Shown here: one piece after another, positions 46,277-59,200 of the stretch | How positions within the stretch are numbered: the stretch's first letter is position 1 | How the letters are laid out: each line of letters opens with the position of its first letter | Assembly: GCA_032622095.1 (NCBI GenBank) | Contig: CP136065.1 | Span: 92,075,343-92,139,342 of the forward strand | Source of the DNA: Siphonodentalium dalli | Taxonomy: Eukaryota > Mollusca > Scaphopoda > Gadilida > Siphonodentaliidae | Length of the DNA: 64,000 nt | Reading direction: 5' to 3' | Program-made: the position numbers and the translations under genes | The notes under the pieces: model-generated | What the model was told of the DNA's origin: nothing | The model's input: the letters and a program-made list of their open reading frames with translations, nothing else | The model's database searches: none

Positions 46277-47247
46277 GTAACAGACAGGGCCAGGTACTTA
46301 AATGTACATCATTGCTTGAAAATGGCCGCAAGATATCTCATATCGAAGAGAGTAATCGTTTTCTTCACCTATATAAATAACTCGGCCAAAATAGATAGCG
46401 AATGAGATATGTACCAATTTTATCAAGCTCACTATGCATACCGTCCACATAGAAATACAGGCGACACTCCTCAATTTTTGCAGGGATGTGTGCAGAAATA
46501 AAGGGGGGCATCAATTCATTGAAAAATAACTAAATAATGAACCCACAACACATATACAATGTATATATGCCTGGGTTGAGCACATATTAGGCTTTAAGAT
46601 TTTGATTCAGAGTCATCATTTTAATGGGGAGTAGCAAGCGTTGTGCCCCTTGCCCCTTGATGTTGTGCCAGAAAAATGAAATTTTGATGCCAAATAAGCA
46701 ATTTTCGGACCCATGGGGACACCAAAACAATATATTTTTATGATTGTTATCTTTAGACTTGAGGTGGCATTCTCTCACGAGGATTGGCCTTGTCATGTGA
46801 CCTGATCACAGGGGACCATGATGGAAATAAATGGAACTAAGTTCACTTTTCATGTTATCCCTGATGACATCTGGTCTCATCTCAGTATCAATCCGCAGGA
46901 ACTAAATGTATAATAAATACCGAGCTGGATCCCATGGAGCTAATTCATTTATATAATTTATAAATTATAGATTATACATTATGTGTGGTAGTGTGTTTGA
47001 TTGTGTATGTGCTTGATTGTGTATTTATGTGTTCAGATGTTATCAGAATCAAATCAAATCATCAAATCAAATAAAATGACATGAATTAGTATATCGGGCT
47101 CCGTAGAATAGAATATGTGTTTCTTATTTTTACACTGATTTTTATACTTTTTGCAACTTTAATTTCGGTGAATAAAACTCATTTTCTCAGAAATTGAAGT
47201 TGCAAAAACTATTATGTGCCTTTGAGATAATAAATGGATAGTTTCAA
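46277..47247. other. no recognised feature
   Basis: AT-rich sequence with a TGTG-rich patch at about 46981-47035. No exon or repeat that I can support. Confidence 0.3.
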
Positions 47248-47405
47248 GCCTTGAAATAGTGTGTCTGTCATTTGCAGAATGATGTCACCAGGGTCCAGAG
47301 GGTGAATTTAGTGACGCTATACCACACAGCAGAATGAGGTCCATTAGTGTGAATTTAGTGATGCTAGCCTGCTGTGTGCAGCTCCCGTATTGAAAGGGTT
47401 AAGGA
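47248..47405. mobile_element. family C fragment fused to family A right end
   Basis: AAGCCTTGAAATAGTGTGTC, CATTTGCAGAATGATGTCA, GGGTGAATTTAGTGATGCTA, then CAGCTCCCGTATTGAAAGGG|TTAA, which resembles a family A terminus. Confidence 0.6.
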
Positions 47406-47490
47406 TTCAACTACAATTCAATAAATTATTAATTTTTATAAATATTTCTTCTGTACAAAAACATTTTGCCGACTTCTGTGTCATCAACTA

Positions 47491-47573
47491 TCTCCCTTAG
47501 GATTCAGCCGCGGTGGGGAATCAGGTGGTTTTGAGTTGATGAGTAAAATGCGACCAGAAGCGAGAAAAAAAGG
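47491..47573 (+). CDS. candidate orphan coding exon
   Basis: A pyrimidine-rich acceptor (ATCTCCCTTAG) precedes, and a donor (AAAAAAAG|GTAATA) follows, an open stretch reading FSRGGESGGFELMSKMRPEA, then RKK, in one frame only. GC content is higher than around it. I do not recognise the protein and found no partner exon with confidence; a possible downstream acceptor at about 47730 reads DVWTGVFHAPPTGN. This may be part of an unseen plus-strand gene. Confidence 0.3.
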
Positions 47574-48786
47574 TAATAAGCTAAGATATGACATATTACA
47601 TAGTATTTTGACAGCTATGAACAGATGATACACTATTTTTAAAACAAGCTGATACCTCATTTATGTCCAAATTCACATTAGTTTGCTCTAACATTCTGAC
47701 CAAAGGTGTCAGTCGAAGGATTTTCCAAGATGTATGGACTGGTGTATTCCATGCACCTCCGACTGGCAACTTTGGTCAGAACGTTATATTTCTATATATG
47801 TATGAAAATAGAGTTTTTCTTTCAAATATGTGGCCAATTCAGCACACATTTCATGGATGACATAACCCGCTATTATGAAGCTATGATGACATAACCTGCT
47901 ATTATCAAGTTTTTCCGAAACAAATATGGTATCAACTTGTTTCAAAAATAAACCAGCATATGCTCGTAACAGTCAAACTGCTATGTTTTGTGTCAGTTCC
48001 TCGTATATTATGATTTTGTGCATTTGCATATTTTGAATGCGGGGTACTCGCCAATCTCGAAACCACGTGATTCAGCAACGGTACCTCTGGTTGTTCAAAT
48101 GTGGGAATACAAAAAAGTATAGGAACATTTCGAATACTGTAAATATTATATATTCTATAGAATGTTGACTTGTAGAAGGATGAGCATTTTGATCCATATT
48201 AACATCCATTCATGGTTTTAAGTATTTCATAAGTATACCACTGCAATCACATTTATTTTGACTGAGCAATCAACATAGTTTTTATATTTTAATCCTTTAT
48301 AATCTGAAAAAACTATGTAATACATATTATATGATTTATATTTCTATACTAAGAATAAAATATTGCAATTGATGTACTAATAGCATTATATATTCACCAA
48401 TGTATTTTAACCTCTGTATATTAACACTAATGTGTGAGGGATACACCCATTTAAATAGTGAGCAACTGAAACCATTAAAGTGATGTGAAACACTCACTGA
48501 GATGTTCAGAACGGAATAATAAATAATCATGCCAGTATAAGTTATTCTCATAAATCTGATATCAAAATAGGCAGAAAACAACATTGTTTTAAACGAATAA
48601 CATCAATGACTATTGTTTGTGGAATCATTGCCATAGTGTTTATGCCCAATGAATCGTCCCAAATAAAGTAGCAAATATTTACATGTGTGTGTAGTTCAAA
48701 TGTTGTGTTCTCTGAAATGCCAGTCGGTGTTCGAGACTCAAATTTTCGATAATTTTCGTTGATTGCTACATTCTTCCAGTAAAGAT
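47574..48786. other. no recognised feature
   Basis: AT-rich intergenic sequence. Short frames at 47663-47894 have no family resemblance. Confidence 0.3.
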
Positions 48787-48787
48787 A

Positions 48788-49277
48788 CAGTAATGCCCTT
48801 ATTAATCGACTGCAGAATTATGGGTAACTTTTCAGGATTTAGTCGGAAATATGGCTTTCCGATGAATGGCAACAAGCCATATTTACGACTAAATCCTGAA
48901 AAGTTAACCATAATTCTGCTGTGGTTAACCCTTTGGAGAGTATCTGTAACGTCATATACATGACGTCATGAGTAAATTTAACGTCAACGTCATAGCAACA
49001 ATTATTAACTAGTTCGGGTCAAATGAGTCCAATAATTCGTTTTAATTTATGTGCATTTTTTGTTAATGTGTGTTATTATAATCAATTGCACTTATACATT
49101 TGGGACATTATATTAATCAAAATAACTCATATACAAATAATTTATTGAAGTTATGTCTACATAAAATAACACTTTCTGAAACGACATATATGTCGTTCTA
49201 CTCCTCAACCAATAGACGACATATATGTCGTTCTACTCGCCAAAGGTTTAAGCAGTCGATTAATTAGGGCATTACTG
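48788..49277. mobile_element. family B MITE carrying nested TTAA MITE in its right arm
   Basis: TA|CAGTAATGCCCTTATTAATC ... ATTAGGGCATTACTG|TA. The left arm lacks the CCTTAACCACA segment. The right arm is split at its GTGG-TTAA site by a second copy of family N. Confidence 0.85.
48929..49247. mobile_element. nested TTAA MITE (family N), copy 2
   Basis: CCCTTTGGAGAGTATCTGTA ... CGCCAAAGGT between TTAA at 48925-48928 and 49248-49251. Two CGACATATATGTCG palindromes lie near the right end (49181, 49216). Collinear with 17056-17390. Confidence 0.85.
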
Positions 49278-49430
49278 TAGAATTTGGTTACTAACGGATC
49301 CTGAAGTAAGTCCATAATGTGTCGTTAAAACAACAACAGTTTACATAGAGTGTGTGACAGCAGATACACGCCTTCAAGGTCAAGTGAACTCATATATATT
49401 GAATTGCAGTACTCAGAAGGTCATTTTTAG

Positions 49431-49930
49431 GTGTACCCATACCATGTACTGTTCACATAATGCCAATGCCAGGATCAACCATCTGTCGCCAGTCTTTTCG
49501 TTTGTCTGTAGACAGATGTCTTCCAACCCGATAATTCTTGTAATTTTTATCCAATCATGTTCTTATTTTATGTGCAAGTTTATGATGACATATTCCTCCC
49601 TTGTATAGTTTTTGGTATTAATCATTTGAGAAAATATTAACCCTTCCAATTCATCCCACAGACATGTGCTATCTGATGCAATAACTCCAACATTTTTCCT
49701 CCGATCCTGTTGAAATTTCATTACAGGTTTCTGATGACACACCCCTGACCTGGTATCTTTCCATTGATCTGCTTAGAAAAAAAAAAAATTCCACCCATTC
49801 CATAGACACATGCTATCCGATGAAATAACTCAAATACTTTTCGTCCAACTTCCTCATATTTCTTTATAGGTTTATCTTGGCCTATTCTTCACCTGTCTGG
49901 ATTTTGGTATCGATTAATTAAACCTTTTAC
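49431..49930 (+). repeat. tandem-core element related to 15343
   Basis: The head GTGTACCCATACCATGTACT, then GCCAGGATCAACCATC, recalls the 15343 head. Monomers at about 49665 and 49809 (CTATCTGATGCAATAACTCC, CTATCCGATGAAATAACTCA) are 144 bp apart. Strongly diverged. 49931-50216 has nothing else recognised. Confidence 0.6.
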
Positions 49931-50216
49931 TTTTGAACCATGTTTATTAATGGACGCTCTATAAATCACATATTTAATAGTTTTATGCCATAAGAGGTGA
50001 TGGTACTGTTTTGAAAATATGAGGATTTTATTCTCATAATTGAATGTGATATAATGATATCAATAAATTAATTATGAGCATCCAATATCCACAGTGTCTA
50101 GAGTGCATACATTATGGCCTCAAAGGCACTTTATAAATCTTCAATAATTTTTTTAATATAATTTATATCATCAAGCAAAGGCAAAATAAGTAGAAATCAG
50201 ACTTATCATTTTTGTT

Positions 50217-53200
50217 AGCTCAACTTACTTTGTAAGTTTGAGCTATTGCCATGGGTTGGCGTCTGTCGTCCGTGTGTGTGTCCGTTAATAATTTCCTTTG
50301 GCGCGGGCTACAGGTTGTACCTTTGGTCTGATCTTTATGAAATTTGTCATGAATGTTGACATTGACATATAGATGGGAACGAGTCATTTTGGGGTCATTC
50401 GGCCAAAAAACATTGCCGCTGGTGGCCATCTTGGATTTCAAAATTAAATCCATTGGCGCGGTCTACAGGTCGTACTCTACTTCTGATCATCATGAAATTT
50501 GTCATGGATGTTAATATTGACATGTAGATGGGAATGAGTCATTTTGGGGTCATTCAGCCAAAAAAAATGGCCGCCAGCAGCCATCTTTTTTACTCTTTGC
50601 ATGACTAAATCCTTTGGCGCGAGTTTAATACAGGTCGTAGCTTTGGTTGGATCTTCATGAAATTTGTCATGGATGTTAACAATGACATGTAGATGGGAAC
50701 GAGTCCTTTTGGTGTCATTCGGCCAAAAAACATGGCCGCCAGCAGCCATCTTGGATTTTACTCTTTGCATGACTAAATCCATTGGTGCGGTCTACAGGTC
50801 GTATTGTTTGTCTGATCATCATGAAATTTGACATGGATGTTAATATTGACATGTAGATGGGAACGAGTCATTTTGGTGTCGTTTGGCTAAAAAACATGGC
50901 CGCCAGAAGCCATCTTGGATTTTACTCTTTGCATGACTAAATCTTTTGGTGCGGGCTACAGGTCGTAGCTTTGGTCGGATCTTCATGAAATTTGTCATGG
51001 ATGTTAACAATGATATGTAGATGGGAACGAGTCCTTTTGGTGTCATTCGGCTAAAAAACATGGCCGCCAGCAGCCATCTTGGATTTTACTCTTTGCATGA
51101 CTAAATCCATTGGCGCGGGATACAGGTCGTACCTTTGGTCAGATCATTATGAGATTTGTCATGGCTGTTGACATTGACATGTAGATGGGAACGAGTCATT
51201 TTGGGGTCATTCGGCCAAAAAACATGGCCGCTGGTGGCCATCTTGGATTTCAAAATTAAATCCATTGGCGCGGTCTACAGGTCGTATTGTTCGTCTGATC
51301 ATCTTGAAATTTGTCATGGATGTTAATCTTGACATGTAGATGGGAACGAGTTATTTTGGCGTCGTTTGGCCAGAAAACATGGCCGCCAGCAGCCATCTTG
51401 GATTTTACTCTTTGCATGACCAAATCCTTTGGCTCGGGCTACAGGTCGTAGCTTTAGTCGGATCATCATGAAATTTTTCATGGATGTTAACAATGACATG
51501 TAGATGGGAACAAGTCCTTTTGGGATCATTCGGCCAAAAAAAACATGGCCGCCAGCAGCCATCTTTGATTTTACTCTTTTCATGACTAAATCCTTTGGCA
51601 TGGGCTACAAGTCGTATCTTTGGTCTGATCATAATGAGATTTGTCATGACTGTTAACAATGACATGTAGATGGGAAACGGTTCATTTTGAGGTCATTCGC
51701 CCAAAAAACATGGCCGGCAGCAGGATTTTACTCTTTACATGACTAAATTGGTTAATCCTTTCACATAGGGTACAGGTCGTATCTTTTGTCGGATCATCAT
51801 GAAATATGTCATGGATGTTAACAATGATATTTAGATGGGAACGAGTCCTTTTGGGGTCATTCGGCCAAAAATTTGGATTTTACTCTTTGCATAACTAGGC
51901 CTTTCAACTTTCCACATTCCTAATCACTCCATTGACTGTAACACATGAAATTATTCCCTTTCAAGTTGAGCAACAGTGTCATTGACACTTTCATTTCATG
52001 GCTCTATTGAGCTGCATAAACATAATTTTGTTATCTATATAGATTCATGATCTAATCATTCTCATATTACCTATACAAGTTTATGATGAATAATGTTATC
52101 TGTGTATTTTGTATTCATCTGTTTGGAAAGTATTAACCCCTTCAACACATCCCATTGTTGTTCATTGACACTTTGCACAAGTGGATGGATTCTGGCCTTG
52201 TAATATCTCTTCTCAATCATCTCCACATTTTTTCCCATGAAAATTAATTTCGGGGGATTTTAGAAATCAGCAACATCCGTGGGTTGCCACAATATCTCAG
52301 ATGAGTTCGAAAACCAGTTTTGTCCAAATTTTCTTACCTGAGTTATGCCCCTTAGTTTGAAGATTTCTCGCCATTTTTTAGCTCAACTTACTTGTAAGTT
52401 TGAGCTATTGCCATGGTTTGGCGTCCGTCGTCCGTGTGTGCGTGTGTCCGTCAACAATTTCCTTTGGCGCGGGCTACAGGTTGTACCTTTGGTCTGATCT
52501 TCATGAAATTTGTCATGAATGTTGACATTGACATGTAGATGGGAACGAGTCATTTTTGGGTCATTCGGCCAAAAAACATGGCCGCTGGCAGCCATCTTGG
52601 ATTTCAAGATTCAATCCATTGGCGCGGCCTACAGGTCGTACTGTTCATCTGATCATCATGAAATTTGTCATTGATGTTAATATTGACATGTAGATGGGAA
52701 CGAGTGATTTTGGGGTCGTTCGGCCAAAAAACATGGCTGCCAGCAGCCATCTTGGATTTTACTCTTTGCATGACTAAATCCTTTGGCGCGGGCTACAGGT
52801 CGTTGTTTTGGTCGGAAGTTTATGAAATTTGTCATGGATGTTAACACTGTCATGTAGATGGGAACGAGTGATTTTGGAGTTGTTCGGCCAAAAAACATGG
52901 CCGCCAGCAGCCATCTTGGATTTTACTCTTTGCATGACTAAATCCTTTGGCGCGGGCTACAGGTTGTACCTTTGGTCTAATCTTTATGAAATTTGTCATG
53001 AATGTTGACATTGACATGTAGATGGGAACGAATCAATGTGGGGTCATTCGGCCAAAAAACATGGCCGCTGGTGGCCATCTTAGATTTCAAAATTCAATCC
53101 ATTGGCGCGGGCTACAGGTCGTACTGTTCGTCTGATCATCATGAAATTTGTCATGGATGTTAATATTGACATGTAGATGGGAACGAGTCATTTTGGGGTT

Positions 53201-56200
53201 GTTCGGCCAATAAACATGGCCACCAGCAGCCATCTTGGATTTTACTCTTTGCATGACTAAATCCTTTGGCGCGGGCTACAGGTCGTAGCTTTGATCGGAA
53301 CATCATGAAATTTGTCATGGATGTTAACAATGACATGTAGATGGGAACGAGTGATTTTGGAGTTGTTCGGCCGAAAAACATGGCCGCCAGCAGCCATCTT
53401 GGATTTTACTCTTTGCATGACTAAATCCTTTGGCCCGGGCTACAGGTCGTACCTTTGGTCTGATCTTTATGAAATTTGTCATGAATGTTGACATTGACAT
53501 GTAGATGGGAACGAGTCATTTTGGGGTCATTCGGCCAAAAAACATGGCCGCTGGCAGCCATCTTGGATTTCAAGATTCAATCCATTGGCGCGGGCTACAA
53601 ATCGTACTGTTCGCCTGATCATCATGAAATTTGTCATTGATGTTAATAATGACATGTAGATGGGAACGAGTGATTTTGGTGTCGTTCGGCCAAAAAACAT
53701 GGCCGCCAGCAGCCATCTTGGATTTTACTCTTTGCATGACTAAATCCTTTGGCGCGGGCTACAGGTCGTACCTTTGGTCTGATCTTTATGAAATTTATCA
53801 TGAATGTTGACATTGACATGTAGATGGGAACGAGTGATTTTGGGGTCATTCGGCCAAAAAACATGGCCGCTGGCAGCCATCTTGGATTTCAAGATTCAAT
53901 CCATTGGCGCGGGCTACAGGTCGTACTGTTCGTCTGATCATCATGAAATTTGTCATTGATATTAATAATGACATGTAGATGGGAACGAGTGATTTTGGGG
54001 TCGTTCGGCCAAAAAACATGGCTGCCAGCAGCCATCTTGGATTTTACTCTTTGCATGACTAAATCCTTTGGCGCGGGCTACAGGTCGTTGTGTTGGTCGG
54101 AAGTTTATGAAATTTGTCATGGATGTTAACACTGACATGTAGATGGGAACGAGTGATTTTGGAGTCGTTCGGCCAAAAAACATGGCCGCCAGCAGCCATC
54201 TTGGATTTTACTCTTTGCATGACTAAATCCTTTGGCGCGGGCTATAGGTTGCCTTTGGTCTAATCTTTATAAAATTTGTCATGAACGTTGACATGTAGAT
54301 GGGAACGAATCATTGCGGGTCATTCGACCAAAAAACATGGCTGCTGGCGGCCATCTTGGATTTCAAAATTCAATCCATTGGCGCGGGCTACAGGTCATAC
54401 TGTTCGTCTGATCATCATGAAATTTGTCATGAATGATAACAATGACATGTAGATGGGATCGAGTTGTTTTGGGGTCATTTGGTCAAAAAACATGGCCACC
54501 AGCAGCCATCTTGGATTTTACTCTTTGCATGACTAAATCCTTTGGTGCGGGCTACAGGTCGTAGCTTTGGTCAAATGGTCATGAAATTTGTCATTAATTA
54601 TAACAATGACATGTAGATGGGAACGAGTCGTTTTGGGGTCATTCGGTCAAAAAACATTGCCACCAGCATTTTACTTTTTGCATGACTAAATCCTTTGGCG
54701 TGGGCTACAGGTCATACCTTTGGTCTGATATTTATTAAATTTGTCATGAATGTTGACATTGACATGTAGATGGGAACGAATCATTGTGGGGTCATTCGGC
54801 CAAAAAACATGGCTGCCAGCGGCCATCTTGGATTTCAAAATTCAATCCATTGGCGCGGTCTACAGGTCGTACTGTTCGTCTGATCATCATGAAATTTGTA
54901 TGTCGTAGCTTTGGTCAGATCTTCATAAAATTTGTCATGGATGTTAACAATTATACGTAGATGGGAACGAGTTCTTTTGGGGTCAATTGGCCAAAAAAAA
55001 TGGCCACCAGCAGCCATCTTGTATTTTACTCTTTGCATCACTAAATCCTTTGGCGCATGTTAGACATTTCAATTAGCACCTTTCCTATTCCTCCATTTAC
55101 TGTCAACCATTAAATTATTCCCCTACCTAAGTTGAGCTACAGTGTCATTGACACTTTCATTTGTTGTAAGTGCCATAACTCAAAACGAATATTAACCAAT
55201 TTCAATAATTTTGTGTTTATGAGTTGGTTGCCAGAATATCTTGGATGACTTCGAAAACCAGTTTCATCTAATTTTTCTTACCTGAGCTATGCCCCTTAGT
55301 TGGATGATTTCTCGCCATTTTTAGCTCAACTTACTTTTGTAAGTTTGAGCTATTGCCATGGTTTGGCGTCCGTCGTCCGTCAACAATTTCCTATGGCGCG
55401 GGCTACAAGTTGTACCTTTGGTCTGATCTTCATGAAATTTGTCATGAATGTTGACATTGACATGTAGATGGGAACGAGTCATTTTGGGGTCATTCGGCCA
55501 AAAAACATGGCCGCTGGCAGCCATCTTGGATTTCAAGATTCAATCCATTGGCGCGGCCTACAGGTCATACTGTTCATCTGATCATCATGAAATTTGTCAT
55601 TGATGTTAATAATGACATGGAGATGGGAACGAGTGATTTTGGGGTCGTTCGGCCAAAAAACATGGCTGCCAGCAGCCATCTTGGATTTTACTCTTTGCAT
55701 GACTAAATCCTTTGGCGCGGGCTACAGGTCGTAGCTTCGATCGGAACATCATGAAATTTGTCATGGATGTTAACAATGACATGTAGATGGGAACGAGTGA
55801 TTTTGGGGTCGTTCGGCCGAAAAACATGGCCGCCAGCAGCCATCTTGGATTTTACTCTTTGCATGACTAAATCCTTTGGCCCGGGCTACAGGTCGTACCT
55901 TTGGTCTGATCTTTATGAAATTTGTCATCAATGTTGACATTGACATGTAGATGGGAACGAGTTATTTTGGGGTCATTCGGCCAAAAAACATGGCCGCTGG
56001 CAGCCATCTTGGATTTCAAGATTCAATCCATTGGCGCGGGCTACAGGTCGTACTGTTCATCTGATCATCATGAAATTTGTCATTGATGTTAATAAGATTT
56101 TTTAAATTCAATGCATTGGCGCGGGCTACAGGTCGTACTGTTCGTCTGATCATCATGAAATTTGTCATGGATGTTAATATTGACAGGTAGATGGGAACGA

Positions 56201-59200
56201 GTCATTTTGGGGTTGTTCGGCCAATAAACATGGCCACCAGCAGCCATCTTGGATTTTACTCTTTGCATGACTAAATCCTTTGGCGCGGGCTACAGGTCGT
56301 TGTTTTGGTCGGAAGTTTATGAAATTTGTCATGGATGTTAACACTGTCATTTAGATGGGAACGAGTGATTTTGGAGTTGTTCGGCCAAAAAACATGGCCA
56401 CCAGCAGCCATCTTGGATTTTACTCTTCATGACTAAATCCTTTGGCGCGGGCTACAGGTTGTACCTTTGGTCTAATCTTTATTAAATTTGTCATCAATGT
56501 TGACATTGACATGTAGATGGGAACGAGTCATTTTGGGGTCATTCGGCCAAAAAACATGGCCGCTGGCAGCCATCTTGGATTTCAAGATTCAATCCATTGG
56601 CGCGGCCTACAGGTCATACTGTTCATCTGATCATCATGAAATTTGTCATTGATGTTAATAATGACATGGAGATGGGAACGAGTGATTTTGGGGTCGTTCG
56701 GCCAAAAAACATGGCTGCCAGCAGCCATCTTGGATTTTACTCTTTGCATGACTAAATCCTTTGGCGCGGGCTACAGGTCGTTGTTTTGGTCGGAAGTTTA
56801 TGAAATTTGTCATGGATGTTAACACTGTCATGTAGATGGGAACGAGTGGTTTTGGAGTTGTTCGGCCAAAAAACATGGCCACCAGCAGCCATCTTGGATT
56901 TTACTCTTCATGACTAAATCCTTTGGCGCGGGCTACAGGTTGTACCTTTGGTCTAATCTTTATTAAATTTGTCATCAATGTTGACATTGACATGTAGATG
57001 GGAACGAATCATTGTGGGGTCATTCGGCCAAAAAACATGGCCGCTGGCGGCCATCTTAGATTTCAAAATTCAATCCATTGGCGCGGGCTACAGGTCGTAC
57101 TGTTCGTCTGATCATCATGAAATTTGTCATGGATGTTAATATTGACATGTAGATGGGAACGAGTCATTTTGGGGTTGTTCGGCCAAAAAACATGGCCATC
57201 AGCAGCCATCTTGGATTTCAAGATTCAATCCATTGGCGCGGCCTACAGGTCATACTGTTCATCTGATCATCATGAAATTTGTCATTGATGTTAATAATGA
57301 CATGGAGATGGGAACGAGTGATTTTGGGGTCGTTCGGCCAAAAAACATGGCTGCCAGCAGCCATCTTGGATTTTACTCTTTGCATGACTAAATCCTTTGG
57401 CGCGGGCTACAGGTCGTAGCTTCGATCGGAACATCATGAAATTTGTCATGGATGTTAATAATGACATGTAGATGGGAACGAGTGATTTTGGGGTCGTTCG
57501 GCCGAAAAACATGGCCGCCAGCAGCCATCTTGGATTTTACTCTTTGCATGACTAAATCCTTTGGCCCGGGCTACAGGTCGTACCTTTGGTCTGATCTTTA
57601 TGAAATTTGTCATCAATGTTGACATTGACATGTAGATGGGAACGAGTCATTTTGGGGTCATTCGGCCAAAAAACATGGCCGCTGGCAGCCATCTTGGATT
57701 TCAAGATTCAATCCATTGGCGCGGGCTACAGGTCGTACTGTTCATCTGATCATCATGAAATTTGTCATTGATGTTAATAAGATTTTTTAAATTCAATCCA
57801 TTGGCGCGGGCTACAGGTCGTACTGTTCGTCTGATCATCATGAAATTTGTCATGGATGTTAATATTGACAGGTAGATGGGAACGAGTCATTTTGGGGTTG
57901 TTCGGCCAATAAACATGGCCACCAGCAGCCATCTTGGATTTTACTCTTTGCATGACTAAATCCTTTGGCGCGGGCTACAGGTCGTTGTTTTGGTCGGAAG
58001 TTTATGAAATTTGTCATGAATGTTGACATTGACATGTAGATGGGAACGAGTCATTTTGGGGTCATTCGGCCAAAAAACATGGCCGCTGGCAGCCATCTTG
58101 GATTTCAAGATTCAATCCATTGGCGCGGCCTACAGGTCATACTGTTCATCTGATCATCATGAAATTTGTCATTGATGTTAATAATGACATGGAGATGGGA
58201 ACGAGTGATTTTGGGGTCGTTCGGCCAAAAAACATGGCTGCCAGCAGCCATCTTGGATTTTACTCTTTGCATGACTAAATCCTTTGGCGCGGGCTACAGG
58301 TCGTTGTTTTGGTCGGAAGTTTATGAAATTTGTCATGGATGTTAACACTGTCATGTAGATGGGGACGAGTGGTTTTGGAGTTGTTCGGCCAAAAAACATG
58401 GCCACCAGCAGCCATCTTGGATTTTACTCTTCATGACTAAATCCTTTGGCGCGGGCTACAGGTTGTACCTTTGGTCTAATCTTTATTAAATTTGTCATCA
58501 ATGTTGACATTGACATGTAGATGGGAACGAATCATTGTGGGGTCATTCGGCCAAAAAACATGGCCGCTGGCGGCCATCTTAGATTTCAAAATTCAATCCA
58601 TTGGCGCGGGCTACAGGTCGTACTGTTCGTCTGATCATCATGAAATTTGTCATGGATGTTAATATTGACATGTAGATGGGAACGAGTCATTTTGGGGTTG
58701 TTCGGCCAAAAAACATGGCCATCAGCAGCCATCTTGGATTTCAAGATTCAATCCATTGGCGCGGCCTACAGGTCATACTGTTCATCTGATCATCATGAAA
58801 TTTGTCATTGATGTTAATAATGACATGGAGATGGGAACGAGTGATTTTGGGGTCGTTCGGCCAAAAAACATGGCTGCCAGCAGCCATCTTGGATTTTACT
58901 CTTTGCATGACTAAATCCTTTGGCGCGGGCTACAGGTCGTTGTGTTGGTCGGAAGTTTATGAAATTTGTCATGGATGTTAACACTGACATGTAGATGGGA
59001 ACGAGTGATTTTGGAGTCGTTCGGCCAAAAAACATGGCCGCCAGCAGCCATCTTGGATTTTACTCTTTGCATGACTAAATCCTTTGGCGCGGGCTATAGG
59101 TTGCCTTTGGTCTAATCTTTATAAAATTTGTCATGAACGTTGACATGTAGATGGGAACGAATCATTGCGGGTCATTCGACCAAAAAACATGGCTGCTGGC

